The notes: generated from the letters alone by a model not told the origin. DNA of 64,000 bases from Pseudomonas corrugata (GCF_001269905.1 NZ_LHVK01000010.1:124001-188000); one strand, 5' to 3'; shown: positions 27,966-38,254, numbered from the stretch's first letter. A program made the numbers and translations.

Positions 27966-30900
27966 TCAGGGCTCCACCTGCCCCCACTGCTTGCCCAGGC
28001 GCTTGTCTGAAATAGGTACCTTGGTCCCCAACTGCTGGGCGAACAGTGACACCCGGTATTCCTCCAGCCACCAGCGGTAAAGCTCCAGTTGCGCGTCGCG
28101 CTTGCCTTCCTGGGCGTGTTTGCCGGCGCGGGTCTGGTACTGGGTCCAGAGATTCGACAGCTCGCCGCTCCAGACCCGGTCTTTCTGCACTTGACTGCCC
28201 AGCTTCTCGAAACGCTGCTCGATGGCCTTGAGGTAGCGCGGCAGTTCCTTGAGCCATTGATGCGGGGTTTCGCGCACGAAGCCCGGGTACACCAGATGGC
28301 TGAGCTGCTGCTTGATATCGTTCAGTGCCACAGCCTGGGCAAGGTCGATCTTGCCCTTGAAACGCTTTTGCAGGCCGTGCCACAGTTTGAGGATATCCAG
28401 GGTCAGCTTCGCCAGGCGTTCGGCGTGTTCGGTCCAGCCGCCGCGCTTGCGCTCGGCCAGGGACGCCAGCGCCGCGCCGTCGCGAGGCAGGTTCGCTTCA
28501 CCTTCCAGCACGCAACGGTCGAGACTGGCCAGCAGGATGTCCTCCACCAGATTGTCGATACGTCCCAGCTCGCGGTAGAGCAAACCGAGCTCCGTCAGCC
28601 CCGGCAACTTGCCCCGCAGGAACTTGGCCGACTCTGCCAATTGCTGCATCAACAACCGTTGCAAGGCGCGGCGATGCTGGAATTCGGCTTCAGCCGGAGT
28701 CGGGAAACGCCCTTCCTTGACCACGCCGCCCTCCTCCACCAGCGCCGGATACACCGTCATCGACAGCCCGGCGATCTTCTGCTGGGTCTTTTCCGCCACC
28801 GGCGCGAAGACCTTGGCTTCCACCGGCACCTGGCTTTTTGCGCTTTGTGGCACGGCCAAGGCAGCCTGGCTGGCTTCGGCAAAGCGCGCTGTCAGCTCGG
28901 CCAGGTCGCGCCCCTCGCCGAGAAACTTGCCCTGGCCGTCGACGATTTCCAGGTTCATGCGCAGGTGGCTTTCCACTTGCTGCGCCGCTTCAGTCCAGGC
29001 CTCGTCGCTGACCCGCGCACCGGTCATGCGCAACAGCTCACGGCCCAGGGATTGCGGCAATGAGCCTTCAGCGAAGGTGATGCGTTGCAGCGCAGCCTTG
29101 ACGAAGTCCGGCACCGGCACGAAGTTCTTGCGCAGGGCCTTGGGCAGGTTGCGCACCAGAGCAATGCACTTGGCCTCGATCATGCCGAGCACCAGCCACT
29201 CCAGGCGCTCAGGCGGCAGCATCGGCAACAGCGGTGCCGGCACCCGCAATGTCACACCGTCACGGGGATGGTTGGGCTCGAAATGGTAACTGAGCGGCAA
29301 CGTCAGGTCGCCGACGCGCAAGGTGTCGGGGAAGTGCGCAGCGGTCACTTCGCTGGCCTCGCGAGCCAACACGTCCTCTTCGCGCATGATCAACAACTGC
29401 GGGTCTTTCTGGCTGTTGATCCTGTACCAACTGTCGAACGTCGCGGTCTGGTGGATCTCGGCCGGCAACCGTGCGTCATAGAAAGCGAACAGCGTTTCCT
29501 CGTCCGCCAGGATGTCGCGGCGACGGGCCTTGGCTTCCAGTTCGTCGAGTTGCTCCAACAAGCGGGTATTGGCGGCCAGGCACTTGGCCTTGGATTGGAT
29601 TTCGCCGCGCACCAGGGCCTCGCGGATAAACAGCTCGCGCGACACCACTGGGTCCACCGGTCCGTAATGCACCGGCCGACGACCGACCACGATCAGGCCG
29701 AACAGGGTGATCTGCTCATACGCCACGACCTGTCCGCGCCTCTTCTCCCAATGGGGTTCGAAGTGGTTCTTCTTGATCAAGTGTCCGGCCAGCGGTTCGA
29801 TCCAGTCCGGTTCGATTTTGGCGACCATGCGCGCATACAACTTGGTGGTTTCCACCAGTTCGGCGGTCATCAGCCACTGCGGACGCTTCTTGCCCAGCCC
29901 CGACGAGGGATGGACCCAGAACCGCCGTTGACGGGCGCCAAGGTAGTCGCCGTCTTCGGTCTTCTGGCCGATCTGGCTCAGCAGGCCCGAGAGCACCGCT
30001 TTGTGCAGTTTCGGATAATCGGCCGGGTCCTTGTTGAGGCTCAACTGCATGTCGCGGCAGATCAGGCTCAACTGGCGATGGGCGTCGCGCCATTCGCGCA
30101 GGCGCAAGTAATTGAGGAAGTTCTTGCGGCACCAGTTGCGCAACGGGCTGGCCGTCAAGGCCTGGCGTTGTTCTTCAAAACCGCGCCACAGATTAACCAG
30201 CCCGGCAAAGTCCGAGTCCGGATCCTTCCATTGAGCGTGGGCCTGGTCGGCGGCCTGTTGACGTTCGGGCGGACGCTCTCGCGGATCCTGGATCGACATG
30301 GCGCTGGCGACAATCAGCACTTCCTGCAGGCTGCCCAGCTTCGCCGCTTCCAGCAACATGCGCCCCATGCGCGGGTCCACCGGCAAGCGCGCCAACTGAC
30401 GGCCCAACGGGGTCAGTTGGCTGTTGCGGTCCACTGCCGACAATTCTTGCAGCAGGTTGAAACCGTCGCTGATGGCCTTGCCATCCGGCGGCTCGATGAA
30501 CGGGAAATCAGTGATCTCGCCCAGGCGCAGATGGAGCATCTGCAGGATCACCGCCGCCAGGTTGGTGCGCAGGATCTCGGGGTCGGTAAATTCCGGCCGT
30601 CCGAGGAAATCTTCTTCGCTGTACAGCCGTACGCAAATCCCCGGCTCGACCCGCCCGCAACGCCCCTTGCGCTGGTTGGCGCTGGCCTGGGAAATGGCTT
30701 CGATGGGCAGGCGCTGGACCTTGGCGCGATAGCTGTAGCGGCTGATCCGCGCGGTGCCGCTATCGATCACGTAGCGGATGCCCGGCACGGTGAGCGAGGT
30801 TTCGGCGACGTTGGTCGCCAGCACCACACGACGGCCCGGGTGGGACTGGAAGATCCGCTGTTGTTCGGCCGGGGACAAGCGCGCATACAACGGCAAGATC

Positions 30901-31877
30901 TCGGTGTGCTTGAGCTGGGCCTTGCGCAGCATTTCCGCCGCGTCACGAATCTCCCGCTCCCCCGGCAAGAACACCAGCACATCGCCAGGGCTGCGGCGCT
31001 CGCTGCGCTCATGGGCGGCGATTTCATCGAGGGTGGCGAGAATCGCCTGGTCGACGGTCAGGTCGTCCTCGACGCGGTTGCCCTCTTCGTCCTGCTCCAG
31101 GGTCAGCGGGCGGTACCAGGTTTCCACCGGGAAGGTGCGGCCCGAGACTTCCACGATCGGCGCGTCGTCGAAGTGCTTGGAGAAGCGCTCCAGGTCGATG
31201 GTCGCCGAGGTGATGATGACCTTAAGGTCCGGGCGGCGCGGCAGCAGGGTCTTGAGATACCCCAGCAGGAAGTCGATGTTCAGGCTGCGCTCGTGGGCTT
31301 CGTCGACGATGATCGTGTCGTAGCGCTCGAGGTAGCGGTCGTTCTGAGTCTCGGCCAGCAGGATGCCGTCGGTCATCAACTTGATCAGGGTGTTGGCGTC
31401 GCTCTGGTCCTCGAACCTCACCTGGTAGCCCACCAGCGCGCCCAATGGCGTGGCCAGTTCTTCGGCAACCCGGCTCGCCACGCTGCGGGCGGCGATCCGG
31501 CGCGGTTGGGTGTGGCCGATCAAGCCATACTGGCCGCGCCCGATTTCCAGGCAGATCTTCGGCAATTGCGTGGTTTTGCCCGAACCGGTTTCGCCGGCGA
31601 TGATCAGCACCTGGTGCTTGAGCAGCGCATCCTTGATTTCGTCACGCTTGGCGGCAATCGGCAGATTGTCGTCGTAGCGAATCAGCGGCAGGCTTGCCTT
31701 GCGCGCCAGCACCTGGTCGCACGACGCCTGCATGCGCGCCACCCACTGGGCCAGCTTGGCCTCATCGGGTTTCTTGCGCAGCTCGAGCAACTGCCGCCGC
31801 AACCGGTGACGGTCGGCGAGCATGGCGTGGTCGAGGTTCTTCAGCAGCTTGTCGATAGCGGGGGCTTGGTCAGTCAT
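27966..31877 (-). CDS. hrpA: ATP-dependent RNA helicase HrpA
   Basis: DEAH-box helicase of 1303 residues, the size of E. coli HrpA (1300). Walker A GETGSGKTTQ (about 95-104), DEAH (192-195), SAT motif, QRKGRCGR motif VI and the long C-terminal HrpA-specific domain are present. Implicated in other bacteria in mRNA processing and in rescue of collided or stalled ribosomes. ATG 31877 begins the conserved N-terminus; the open frame extends further but into a REP element. Opposite-strand ORFs of up to 1017 codons are shadows. Confidence 0.95.
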   Translation of the reverse strand: MTDQAPAIDKLLKNLDHAMLADRHRLRRQLLELRKKPDEAKLAQWVARMQASCDQVLARKASLPLIRYDDNLPIAAKRDEIKDALLKHQVLIIAGETGSGKTTQLPKICLEIGRGQYGLIGHTQPRRIAARSVASRVAEELATPLGALVGYQVRFEDQSDANTLIKLMTDGILLAETQNDRYLERYDTIIVDEAHERSLNIDFLLGYLKTLLPRRPDLKVIITSATIDLERFSKHFDDAPIVEVSGRTFPVETWYRPLTLEQDEEGNRVEDDLTVDQAILATLDEIAAHERSERRSPGDVLVFLPGEREIRDAAEMLRKAQLKHTEILPLYARLSPAEQQRIFQSHPGRRVVLATNVAETSLTVPGIRYVIDSGTARISRYSYRAKVQRLPIEAISQASANQRKGRCGRVEPGICVRLYSEEDFLGRPEFTDPEILRTNLAAVILQMLHLRLGEITDFPFIEPPDGKAISDGFNLLQELSAVDRNSQLTPLGRQLARLPVDPRMGRMLLEAAKLGSLQEVLIVASAMSIQDPRERPPERQQAADQAHAQWKDPDSDFAGLVNLWRGFEEQRQALTASPLRNWCRKNFLNYLRLREWRDAHRQLSLICRDMQLSLNKDPADYPKLHKAVLSGLLSQIGQKTEDGDYLGARQRRFWVHPSSGLGKKRPQWLMTAELVETTKLYARMVAKIEPDWIEPLAGHLIKKNHFEPHWEKRRGQVVAYEQITLFGLIVVGRRPVHYGPVDPVVSRELFIREALVRGEIQSKAKCLAANTRLLEQLDELEAKARRRDILADEETLFAFYDARLPAEIHQTATFDSWYRINSQKDPQLLIMREEDVLAREASEVTAAHFPDTLRVGDLTLPLSYHFEPNHPRDGVTLRVPAPLLPMLPPERLEWLVLGMIEAKCIALVRNLPKALRKNFVPVPDFVKAALQRITFAEGSLPQSLGRELLRMTGARVSDEAWTEAAQQVESHLRMNLEIVDGQGKFLGEGRDLAELTARFAEASQAALAVPQSAKSQVPVEAKVFAPVAEKTQQKIAGLSMTVYPALVEEGGVVKEGRFPTPAEAEFQHRRALQRLLMQQLAESAKFLRGKLPGLTELGLLYRELGRIDNLVEDILLASLDRCVLEGEANLPRDGAALASLAERKRGGWTEHAERLAKLTLDILKLWHGLQKRFKGKIDLAQAVALNDIKQQLSHLVYPGFVRETPHQWLKELPRYLKAIEQRFEKLGSQVQKDRVWSGELSNLWTQYQTRAGKHAQEGKRDAQLELYRWWLEEYRVSLFAQQLGTKVPISDKRLGKQWGQVEP

Positions 31878-31931
31878 CGGGTACGCAAGGGTCGTCGGTT
31901 TTATGCAGGGGGCGATTGTCGCAGATTTGCG

Positions 31932-32029
31932 CACAGGTGGGAGCAAGGCTTGCCCGCGATGACGGAGGTCAGCTTGCATCAATGTCAATTTTCGGACCGT
32001 TGTCGCGAGCAAGCTTTGCTCCCACAGGG
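31932..32029. repeat. REP pair
   Basis: GTGGGAGCAAGGCTTGCCCG and a diverged inverse copy (CGCGAGCAAGCTTTGCTCCC) around a 40-nt spacer, downstream of aceK and upstream of hrpA. Confidence 0.85.
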
Positions 32030-32050
32030 GTGTTGCCCAACCTCCAAAGG

Positions 32051-33772
32051 TTATTCGTTATCCAGGTCCTTGCGCCGATACGGGAACACATCAATCACCT
32101 TCCCCGCTCGAATGGCCTCTTGCAGGCCTTTCCAGTAATCGGCGTTGTACAGCTCGCCGTGCATCTGGTCGAACAACTTGCGCTGCCCGGCGTCGGCGAA
32201 CAGGAAGGGTGGGAACTCTTCGGGAAAGACGTCCAGCGGACCGATGGAGTACCACGGTTCGGAGGCCATTTCGTCTTCCGGGGTGCGCGGCTGGGGGATG
32301 TGTCGGAAGTTGGCTTCGGTGAGGAAGCAGATCTCGTCGTAGTCGTAGAACACCACCCGGCCATGGCGGGTCACGCCGAAGTTCTTGAGCAACATGTCGC
32401 CAGGGAAGATATTTGCCGCCGCCAATTGCTTGATGGCCAGGCCATAGTCCTCCAGCGCCTCGCGCACCTGGGCCTCGCTGGCGTTTTCCAGATAGAGGTT
32501 CAGCGGTGTCATGCGCCGCTCGGTCCAGCAGTGACGAATCAGCACCGTATTGCCTTCTACTGACACCGTGGAGGGCGCCACGTCCAGCAGCTCCTGGAGG
32601 CAAGTCGGTTCGAATTTTTCCAAGGGAAAACGGAAATCGGCGAACTCCTGGGTATCGGCCATTCGCCCGACCCGGTCGACACTCTTCACCAACCGGTACT
32701 TCTCGATCACCGTGGCGCGGTCGACGTTTTTCGATGGCGAGAAACGGTCCTTGATGATCTTGAACACCGTATTGAATCCCGGCAACGTGAACACGCTCAT
32801 GACCATGCCACGCACTCCTGGCGCCATGATGAACTGGTCATCGGTGGTCGCCAGGTGATTGATCAGGGCCCGGTAGAATTCGGACTTGCCGTGCTTGTAG
32901 AAACCGATGGAGGTGTACAGTTCGGCGACGTGTTTGCCAGGCAGGATACGCTTGAGGAAGCCGATGAATTCCGCCGGCACCGGCACGTCTACCATGAAGT
33001 ATGAGCGGGTAAACGAGAAGATGATCGAGACTTGGGCCTCGTCGGTGATCAGCGCGTCGATCTGGATGCCCCGGCCCTCGCGGTGCAGCAGCGGAATCAC
33101 CAGAGGCCATTGGTCATCGCGGGTGAAGATCCGGCCAACCAGGTAAGCGCCTTTGTTGCGATAGAGCACTGACGAAAACAGCTCCACGGTCAGTTCCGGG
33201 TCCTTGCAGACCCAATCCGGCAGGTTTTCCCGCAGTTGGGCCTCGAGGCGCTGCAGGTCACCCGCCAGGTCGGCGTAGTCCTCGCTGAAACGGAAGTCGG
33301 CGAAGATGCCCGCGAGCATCCGGTCCAGTTGTCCCTGGGGCTTGTAGGTGCGGGTCTGCGCGGAGCGGGCCCGGCGCAGACTCGGCCGGGTGGTGTGGAT
33401 GAACATGGTGCCGTCGCTGATCAGGTCATGGCTGAAGAGGCCACAGAAAATCGAGTTGTACCAGGTCTCGGACAGCTCATCGTCGAAACGCAGGTCGATC
33501 AGACTGATATAGGCACTTTTCACCAGTGGCCAGCAGCCGACATCCATCAGCGCCTCGGCGTCGAAGGCCGTACGCAGCCGGGCCACGGTTTCGAAGACCT
33601 TTTCTTCATACAGATTGATCCGCGCCGCCGACGCCGCTTGGGCCTCCTGCCATCGGGCCTGCTCGAACCGGGCACGGGCACCGTCGGTAATCTGCCGGAA
33701 ATGCTCACGATAATCGTCGAAGCCGTCGAGAATCGAGCGGGCGATATCGCTGGCGGGCCATGGCTGCGGCAT
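32051..33772 (-). CDS. aceK: Isocitrate dehydrogenase kinase/phosphatase
   Basis: Bifunctional enzyme that phosphorylates and dephosphorylates isocitrate dehydrogenase, controlling flux between the TCA cycle and the glyoxylate bypass. The 573-residue product has the N-terminal regulatory domain, the ATP-binding segment APGVRGMVMSVFTLP with VFKIIKDRF, and the catalytic NFGVTRHGRVVFYDYDEI block. ATG 33772 follows GAGG with 8-nt spacing and was preferred to the upstream Met. Not linked to aceA/aceB here, as is usual in Pseudomonas. Confidence 0.96.
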   Translation of the reverse strand: MPQPWPASDIARSILDGFDDYREHFRQITDGARARFEQARWQEAQAASAARINLYEEKVFETVARLRTAFDAEALMDVGCWPLVKSAYISLIDLRFDDELSETWYNSIFCGLFSHDLISDGTMFIHTTRPSLRRARSAQTRTYKPQGQLDRMLAGIFADFRFSEDYADLAGDLQRLEAQLRENLPDWVCKDPELTVELFSSVLYRNKGAYLVGRIFTRDDQWPLVIPLLHREGRGIQIDALITDEAQVSIIFSFTRSYFMVDVPVPAEFIGFLKRILPGKHVAELYTSIGFYKHGKSEFYRALINHLATTDDQFIMAPGVRGMVMSVFTLPGFNTVFKIIKDRFSPSKNVDRATVIEKYRLVKSVDRVGRMADTQEFADFRFPLEKFEPTCLQELLDVAPSTVSVEGNTVLIRHCWTERRMTPLNLYLENASEAQVREALEDYGLAIKQLAAANIFPGDMLLKNFGVTRHGRVVFYDYDEICFLTEANFRHIPQPRTPEDEMASEPWYSIGPLDVFPEEFPPFLFADAGQRKLFDQMHGELYNADYWKGLQEAIRAGKVIDVFPYRRKDLDNE

Positions 33773-33901
33773 AGGTAGAACCTCGGCGGGACGTCTTGTC
33801 ATGAGCGGCTGAGCTTAGAGGCCAATCACGCGGCAACGCAACCATTGCCATCAGTCCACAGGAGGGCGACACTTGCGAGCCAACCATGGAAGGAATCCTT
33901 C

Positions 33902-34810
33902 GTGAACCCCGTCGATCTCCTGCGTCTGCTGTCATTGGCCGCCATCTGGGGGGCGAGCTTCCTGTTCATGCGCATTATCGCGCCCGTCATCGGCACGATC
34001 CCCACGGCCTTTTTTCGCGTCTCCATCGCCTTCGTCGGGTTGGTGGTGATCCTGGCCCTGATGCGGGTCGACTGGAATTTCCGTGGCAAGCTGAAAGTCG
34101 CGATGGGGCTGGGCCTGATCAACTCGGGCATTCCCGCGACGTTCTATTCCTTGGCGGCCCAGACCCTTCCAGCCGGTTACTCGGCGATTTTCAACGCCAC
34201 GACGCCGTTGATGGGGGTGTTGATCGGCGGGCTGTTCTTCAGCGAGCAGCTCACGGTGGCCAAGGTCAGCGGCGTGTTCCTGGGACTGCTCGGCGTCGGC
34301 ATCCTGACCCGCGCCGGCCCGGTGGCCTTCGACCTGCAACTGCTGATGGGCGCCCTCGCCTGCCTGATGGCCACCACCTGTTACGGCTTCGCCGGATTCC
34401 TCACCCGGCGCTGGCTCGATCATCAAGGCGGGTTGGACAGCCGTCTCTCCGCCCTGGGGAGCATGTTCGGCGCCACAGTGTTCCTGCTGCCGCTGTTCGG
34501 TTACAGCGTCATCAGCCAACCCCCGGCCAGCTGGGGTGGCTGGAGCGTCTGGCTGTCACTGCTGGGGTTGGGGCTGGTGTGCACCGCGCTGGCGTACATC
34601 CTTTATTTCCGGTTGCTCAGCGCCATCGGGCCGGTCAAATCCATGACCGTTACCTTCCTGATCCCGCCCTTCGGCGTGCTGTGGGGGGCGTTGTTGCTGG
34701 ATGAGCCGTTGGGGATGGCGCATCTGTATGGCGGGGTGCTGATTGCGGCAGCGTTGTGGCTGGTGTTGAAACCGGCGGCGCAGAAGCCGGTCGAGGTGTC
34801 CGCGCGATAG
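33902..34810 (+). CDS. DMT-superfamily (EamA) transporter
   Basis: Inner-membrane protein of 302 residues with about ten hydrophobic segments forming two EamA repeats (AAIWGASFLFMRI near the start; the second half ends LYGGVLIAAALWLVL). GTG 33902 follows AAGGAA at good spacing and gives a compact N-terminus; the longer frame starts in the aceK promoter region. Likely a metabolite exporter; substrate unknown. Divergent from aceK. Confidence 0.88.
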   Translation: MNPVDLLRLLSLAAIWGASFLFMRIIAPVIGTIPTAFFRVSIAFVGLVVILALMRVDWNFRGKLKVAMGLGLINSGIPATFYSLAAQTLPAGYSAIFNATTPLMGVLIGGLFFSEQLTVAKVSGVFLGLLGVGILTRAGPVAFDLQLLMGALACLMATTCYGFAGFLTRRWLDHQGGLDSRLSALGSMFGATVFLLPLFGYSVISQPPASWGGWSVWLSLLGLGLVCTALAYILYFRLLSAIGPVKSMTVTFLIPPFGVLWGALLLDEPLGMAHLYGGVLIAAALWLVLKPAAQKPVEVSAR

Positions 34811-34830
34811 CACATCGGCGCATTTGAGCA

Positions 34831-34900
34831 TGTCATCGCGGGCAAGCCTTGCTCCCACAGGTTATGCGACGTCCTGTGGGGGCATGGCTTGCCCGCGATG
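34831..34900. repeat. REP pair in reverse arrangement
   Basis: The two REPs are arranged ATCGCGGGCAAG...CCCACAGG then CCTGTGGGGG...CCCGCGAT, the opposite of most pairs in the window. Lies between two convergent DMT transporter genes. Confidence 0.85.
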
Positions 34901-34930
34901 GCGGTACTGCAGTCACTGAACCGCTAATGG

Positions 34931-35794
34931 CTAGCGGCGCTTACGAAACACAAACACCAGCCCGATGATGATCAGCACCATCCCCAGCAAGCTCAACAGC
35001 GCCAGCCGGTTGCCGAATACCAGGTAATCCATGACTGCCGTCACTGCCGGCACCAGGTAGAACAGGCTGGTGACATTCACCAGATTACCCCGTGCAATCA
35101 GCCGGTACAGCAGCAAGGTCGCCAGCACCGAGACCACCAACCCCATCCACAACACCGGCATGATGAAGCCCCCGTTGCTCTCGAAATGGAATGGCTGGAA
35201 CGGTACGAACACCGCGCACAGCAAAAGCCCGGCCAGGTACTGCACCGGCAGCGTGCCGAGGGGATTATCGGTAATGCGTTTCTGCATGATCGAGCCGGCG
35301 GTCATGGACACCAGTGCCAGCAAGCCGCACAGCATTCCGGTCAAGGAGATCCCGGCCAACCCGATGCCCTGGTACACCACCATGACCAACCCGACCAACC
35401 CGAGCGCCAGGCCGAACAGACGCGACCAGGAGCGCTGACGTTCAACGAGTACCACCGTGAGGATCGGTTGTACGCCCATCAGGGTGGCCATTACGCCAGG
35501 GGTCACGTTCATTTGCAGGGCCAGCAGATAAAAAATCTGATAGGCACCCAGCAGCACCAATCCAGTAGTGGCGGCAAAGATCATCGGCTTGCCGACCTTG
35601 GGCAGCTTGAACCTGAACACCGGGATCAACAGCACCAATGCGCACAGCGCAATGGCAAACCGGATCAGCAGGAAAGCAAAAGGTGAAGCGTGGGCCAGGC
35701 CCAGTTTGGAAAAGATTGCCCCGCTGCTCCACAGCAGGACGAACAGGCTCGTGGAAGCCGCCGCCAACAAGGCGTTTTTGGATAGGGAAAACAT
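34931..35794 (-). CDS. DMT-superfamily (EamA) transporter
   Basis: Inner-membrane permease of 287 residues with ten hydrophobic segments and two EamA domains, ending in a short basic tail (FRKRR). ATG 35794, preceded by AGGTGG, was preferred to a GTG three codons upstream. Not closely similar in sequence to the DMT gene at 33902 despite the convergent placement. Substrate unknown. Confidence 0.88.
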   Translation of the reverse strand: MFSLSKNALLAAASTSLFVLLWSSGAIFSKLGLAHASPFAFLLIRFAIALCALVLLIPVFRFKLPKVGKPMIFAATTGLVLLGAYQIFYLLALQMNVTPGVMATLMGVQPILTVVLVERQRSWSRLFGLALGLVGLVMVVYQGIGLAGISLTGMLCGLLALVSMTAGSIMQKRITDNPLGTLPVQYLAGLLLCAVFVPFQPFHFESNGGFIMPVLWMGLVVSVLATLLLYRLIARGNLVNVTSLFYLVPAVTAVMDYLVFGNRLALLSLLGMVLIIIGLVFVFRKRR

Positions 35795-36133
35795 GGATAC
35801 CACCTGTAGTCAGGCAAAAGCCAACTCAGCCGAAGCTGAAGTCCAGTAGTTTTTTCAGGCAGGCACAGGGGATGGCAACCGTTGCCGATCAGCCCTGAAC
35901 GCCAACACCCGGCGGTGATACGACGGCGTATACCGGTGGGCTACTGACAGGAGGGGGGTATTGACCGATCTGCACAGGCTGCTGATTCCCGCACGGCACG
36001 ACGCCAGCGTTGAACGCTGGAACCACAACCGCGATGACAGGGGATACAGGCATGAGCCGATCTCTTTGGAGAGGTGGGTTCGAAAACCCGACGAGCGCTG
36101 ACTATAACCAGCGCCCGACGCATTGCGCAACGG
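35795..36133. other. Intergenic region without a convincing gene
   Basis: About 340 bp between a DMT transporter start and the lpxO stop. A 91-codon minus-strand ORF here has no ribosome-binding site, no recognisable domain and atypical composition, so it is not called. Apart from the lpxO terminator-like hairpin, no structure was recognised. Confidence 0.5.
36082..36114 (-). terminator. Probable terminator of lpxO
   Basis: The perfect stem GCGCTG/CAGCGC with an 8-nt loop (36095-36114) is followed on the minus strand by GTCGGGTTTTCG. It begins 20 nt after the lpxO stop. The U run is short. Confidence 0.5.
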
Positions 36134-37072
36134 TTAACCGAACAACCAATAGCCAAGGGCCGTGAGCACCAGCACCGCCAGCACCGGTCGCATCACCCGG
36201 TACACCTTGGGGTACTTGCGTTTCCATTGCTTGACCCGGCCGCTGATACCATCGCTGAACGACTTGCTCCAGGCGTAGGCCTGGTTGATGCCGCCAACGC
36301 GTTCGTCATCCAGATTCTGTGGAGCGGTGGCGCGGCCGAGGATGCCACTGACAGCGCGATTTAGACGGGTCATCAAGCGGTTGCTCAAGGGGCGCTCGAT
36401 ATCGCAGAACAGGATCACCCGAGTCTGTGCTGTTTCATTCTTGACCCAGTGCACGTAGGTTTCATCGAACATCACATCTTCGCCGTCGCGCCACGCATAG
36501 ATCTGGCCATCGACGAAGATCCGGCAATCGTCGGAGTTGGGTGTGGAGAGCCCCAGGTGATAGCGCAACGAGCCGGCGAACGGATCGCGGTGCGGGTTCA
36601 AATGGCTGTCGCCGGGCAGCAGTGCGAACATCGCGCCGCGGACATTGGGAATCCGGTTGACCAGCTCGACGGTCCTGGGACACAGCAGTTCGGCCGATGG
36701 CAGCGGTTTGTCGTACCACTTGAGGTAAAAGCGCTTCCAGCCTTTCTTGAAGAACGAGCCGAAGCCGGCGTCGTTGTTCTTTTCGGCAGCCCGGATGTAA
36801 CCCTCGTCGAACAGGTGCATCGCCTCGTCACGGATGACCTGCCAGTTGTCCTTGAGCACATCCAGTTCGGGAAACTTGCTGCGGTCCAGGTACGGCCTGG
36901 AAGGTACGCCGGAGAACAGGTACATCAATGTGTTATAGGGGGCGAACAGCGCCGAATGGTTGACGAACTGGCGCAATACCGGCAAACGGGCCTTGCCGCG
37001 CAGGTGCACGTAAAGGGTACTGCCCAGAAACAGCAGCAGTACCGACGCCTTGGCGACAAACGAAACGGTCAT
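36134..37072 (-). CDS. lpxO: Lipid A 2-hydroxylase-like dioxygenase LpxO
   Basis: Fe(II)/2-oxoglutarate-dependent aspartyl/asparaginyl beta-hydroxylase family, 312 residues. Membrane anchors lie at both ends (about residues 5-24 and 294-311). The iron ligands fit His161-x-Asp163 (NPHRDPF) and His208 (VHWVKN), with Arg218 for 2-oxoglutarate. LpxO adds a 2-hydroxyl to a lipid A acyl chain at the cytoplasmic membrane. Pseudomonas often carries two paralogues; which one this is cannot be decided here. eptA, another lipid A-modifying gene, lies elsewhere in the window. Confidence 0.88.
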   Translation of the reverse strand: MTVSFVAKASVLLLFLGSTLYVHLRGKARLPVLRQFVNHSALFAPYNTLMYLFSGVPSRPYLDRSKFPELDVLKDNWQVIRDEAMHLFDEGYIRAAEKNNDAGFGSFFKKGWKRFYLKWYDKPLPSAELLCPRTVELVNRIPNVRGAMFALLPGDSHLNPHRDPFAGSLRYHLGLSTPNSDDCRIFVDGQIYAWRDGEDVMFDETYVHWVKNETAQTRVILFCDIERPLSNRLMTRLNRAVSGILGRATAPQNLDDERVGGINQAYAWSKSFSDGISGRVKQWKRKYPKVYRVMRPVLAVLVLTALGYWLFG

Positions 37073-37206
37073 TCATAACTCCTTGTCAAAAAACAACGGG
37101 GGCAACGTCAACTGCCCGACATGGCGGGGAGCGATGCTAAATGCTCTTGCCCCGGGTAAAAATCGTCTGACGCAATATTCACTATTGTGCAGGACGCAAT
37201 AAACCT

Positions 37207-37241
37207 GACAGGCGTCACCTGAACCCTGCCTGACGCCAGTC
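37207..37241 (-). terminator. Possible terminator of cysK
   Basis: GGCGTCA and TGACGCC form the core of a stem extended by GAC/GTC across an A/A mismatch, starting 39 nt after the cysK stop. On the minus strand it is followed by AGGTTTATT, so the U run is weak. Confidence 0.4.
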
Positions 37242-37279
37242 AAAACACCTTCAGTCCTGTTGAAGGCTTCGCCACTGAG

Positions 37280-38254
37280 TTACTGCTGGCTTTCCTGTTC
37301 GGTAAACAGATCACTGAACAGCATGCTCGACAAGTACCGCTCGCCCGAATCCGGCAGGATCACCACGATCGTCTTGCCCTGCATCTCCGGTTTTTCCGCC
37401 AGGCGTGCGGCCACGGCCATCGCAGCGCCACAAGAGATGCCACAGAGAATGCCTTCTTCCTGCATCAAGCGCAGAGCCATGGCCTTGGACTCATCGTCCG
37501 TCACCCGTTCAACCTGATCGACCATCGACAGATCCAGGTTCTTCGGGACAAATCCGGCGCCAATCCCCTGGATCTTGTGGGGGCTGGGCTTGATTTCCTG
37601 GCCCGCCAGCGCCTGGGTGATCACCGGCGAACTCTCCGGCTCCACCGCCACCGAGAGGATCGGCTTGCCGCAGGTGTTCTTGATATAGCGGGAAATCCCG
37701 GTAATGGTTCCGCCAGTGCCCACGCCTGCCACCAGCACGTCCACCGCGCCGTCGGTGTCGTTCCAGATTTCCGGGCCGGTGGTTTTTTCGTGGATTGCCG
37801 GGTTCGCCGGGTTATCGAACTGCTGCGGCATGAAGTAACTGGACGGGTCGCTGGCAGCAATCTCGGCAGCTTTGTCGATAGCCCCCTTCATGCCCTTGGC
37901 CGGTTCGGTCAGCACCAGTTCGGCGCCGAGAGCCTTGAGCACCTTGCGCCGTTCGATGCTCATCGAGGCCGGCATGGTCAGCATCAACTTGTAGCCACGA
38001 GCGGCGGCGACGAACGCCAGGCCAATTCCGGTATTGCCCGAGGTCGGCTCGACGATGGTCATGCCCGGCTTGAGCCTGCCGGTGCTTTCAGCGTCCCAGA
38101 TCATGTTCGCGCCGATCCGGCATTTGACCGAATACCCCGGGTTGCGCCCTTCGATCTTGGCCAGGATGGTCACGCCGCGCGGAGCAATGCGATTGATCTG
38201 CACCAGTGGCGTATTGCCGATGGAATGGGCGTTGTCAGCGTAGATACGGCTCAT
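37280..38254 (-). CDS. cysK: Cysteine synthase A (O-acetylserine sulfhydrylase)
   Basis: PLP enzyme making cysteine from O-acetylserine and sulfide, 324 residues. Lys44 in SVKCRIG binds PLP, TSGNTG (71-76) is the substrate loop, and GVGTGGTITG binds the cofactor phosphate. ATG 38254 begins the conserved MSRIYADNAHSIGNTPLV; the frame extends upstream only as non-conserved sequence. Divergent from the DUF748 gene. No other sulfur gene adjoins it. Confidence 0.96.
   Translation of the reverse strand: MSRIYADNAHSIGNTPLVQINRIAPRGVTILAKIEGRNPGYSVKCRIGANMIWDAESTGRLKPGMTIVEPTSGNTGIGLAFVAAARGYKLMLTMPASMSIERRKVLKALGAELVLTEPAKGMKGAIDKAAEIAASDPSSYFMPQQFDNPANPAIHEKTTGPEIWNDTDGAVDVLVAGVGTGGTITGISRYIKNTCGKPILSVAVEPESSPVITQALAGQEIKPSPHKIQGIGAGFVPKNLDLSMVDQVERVTDDESKAMALRLMQEEGILCGISCGAAMAVAARLAEKPEMQGKTIVVILPDSGERYLSSMLFSDLFTEQESQQ

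Noticed and set aside
29085..32138. 1017-codon plus-strand open frame opposite hrpA
   Set aside because: Shadow of HrpA; the minus strand contains every helicase motif.
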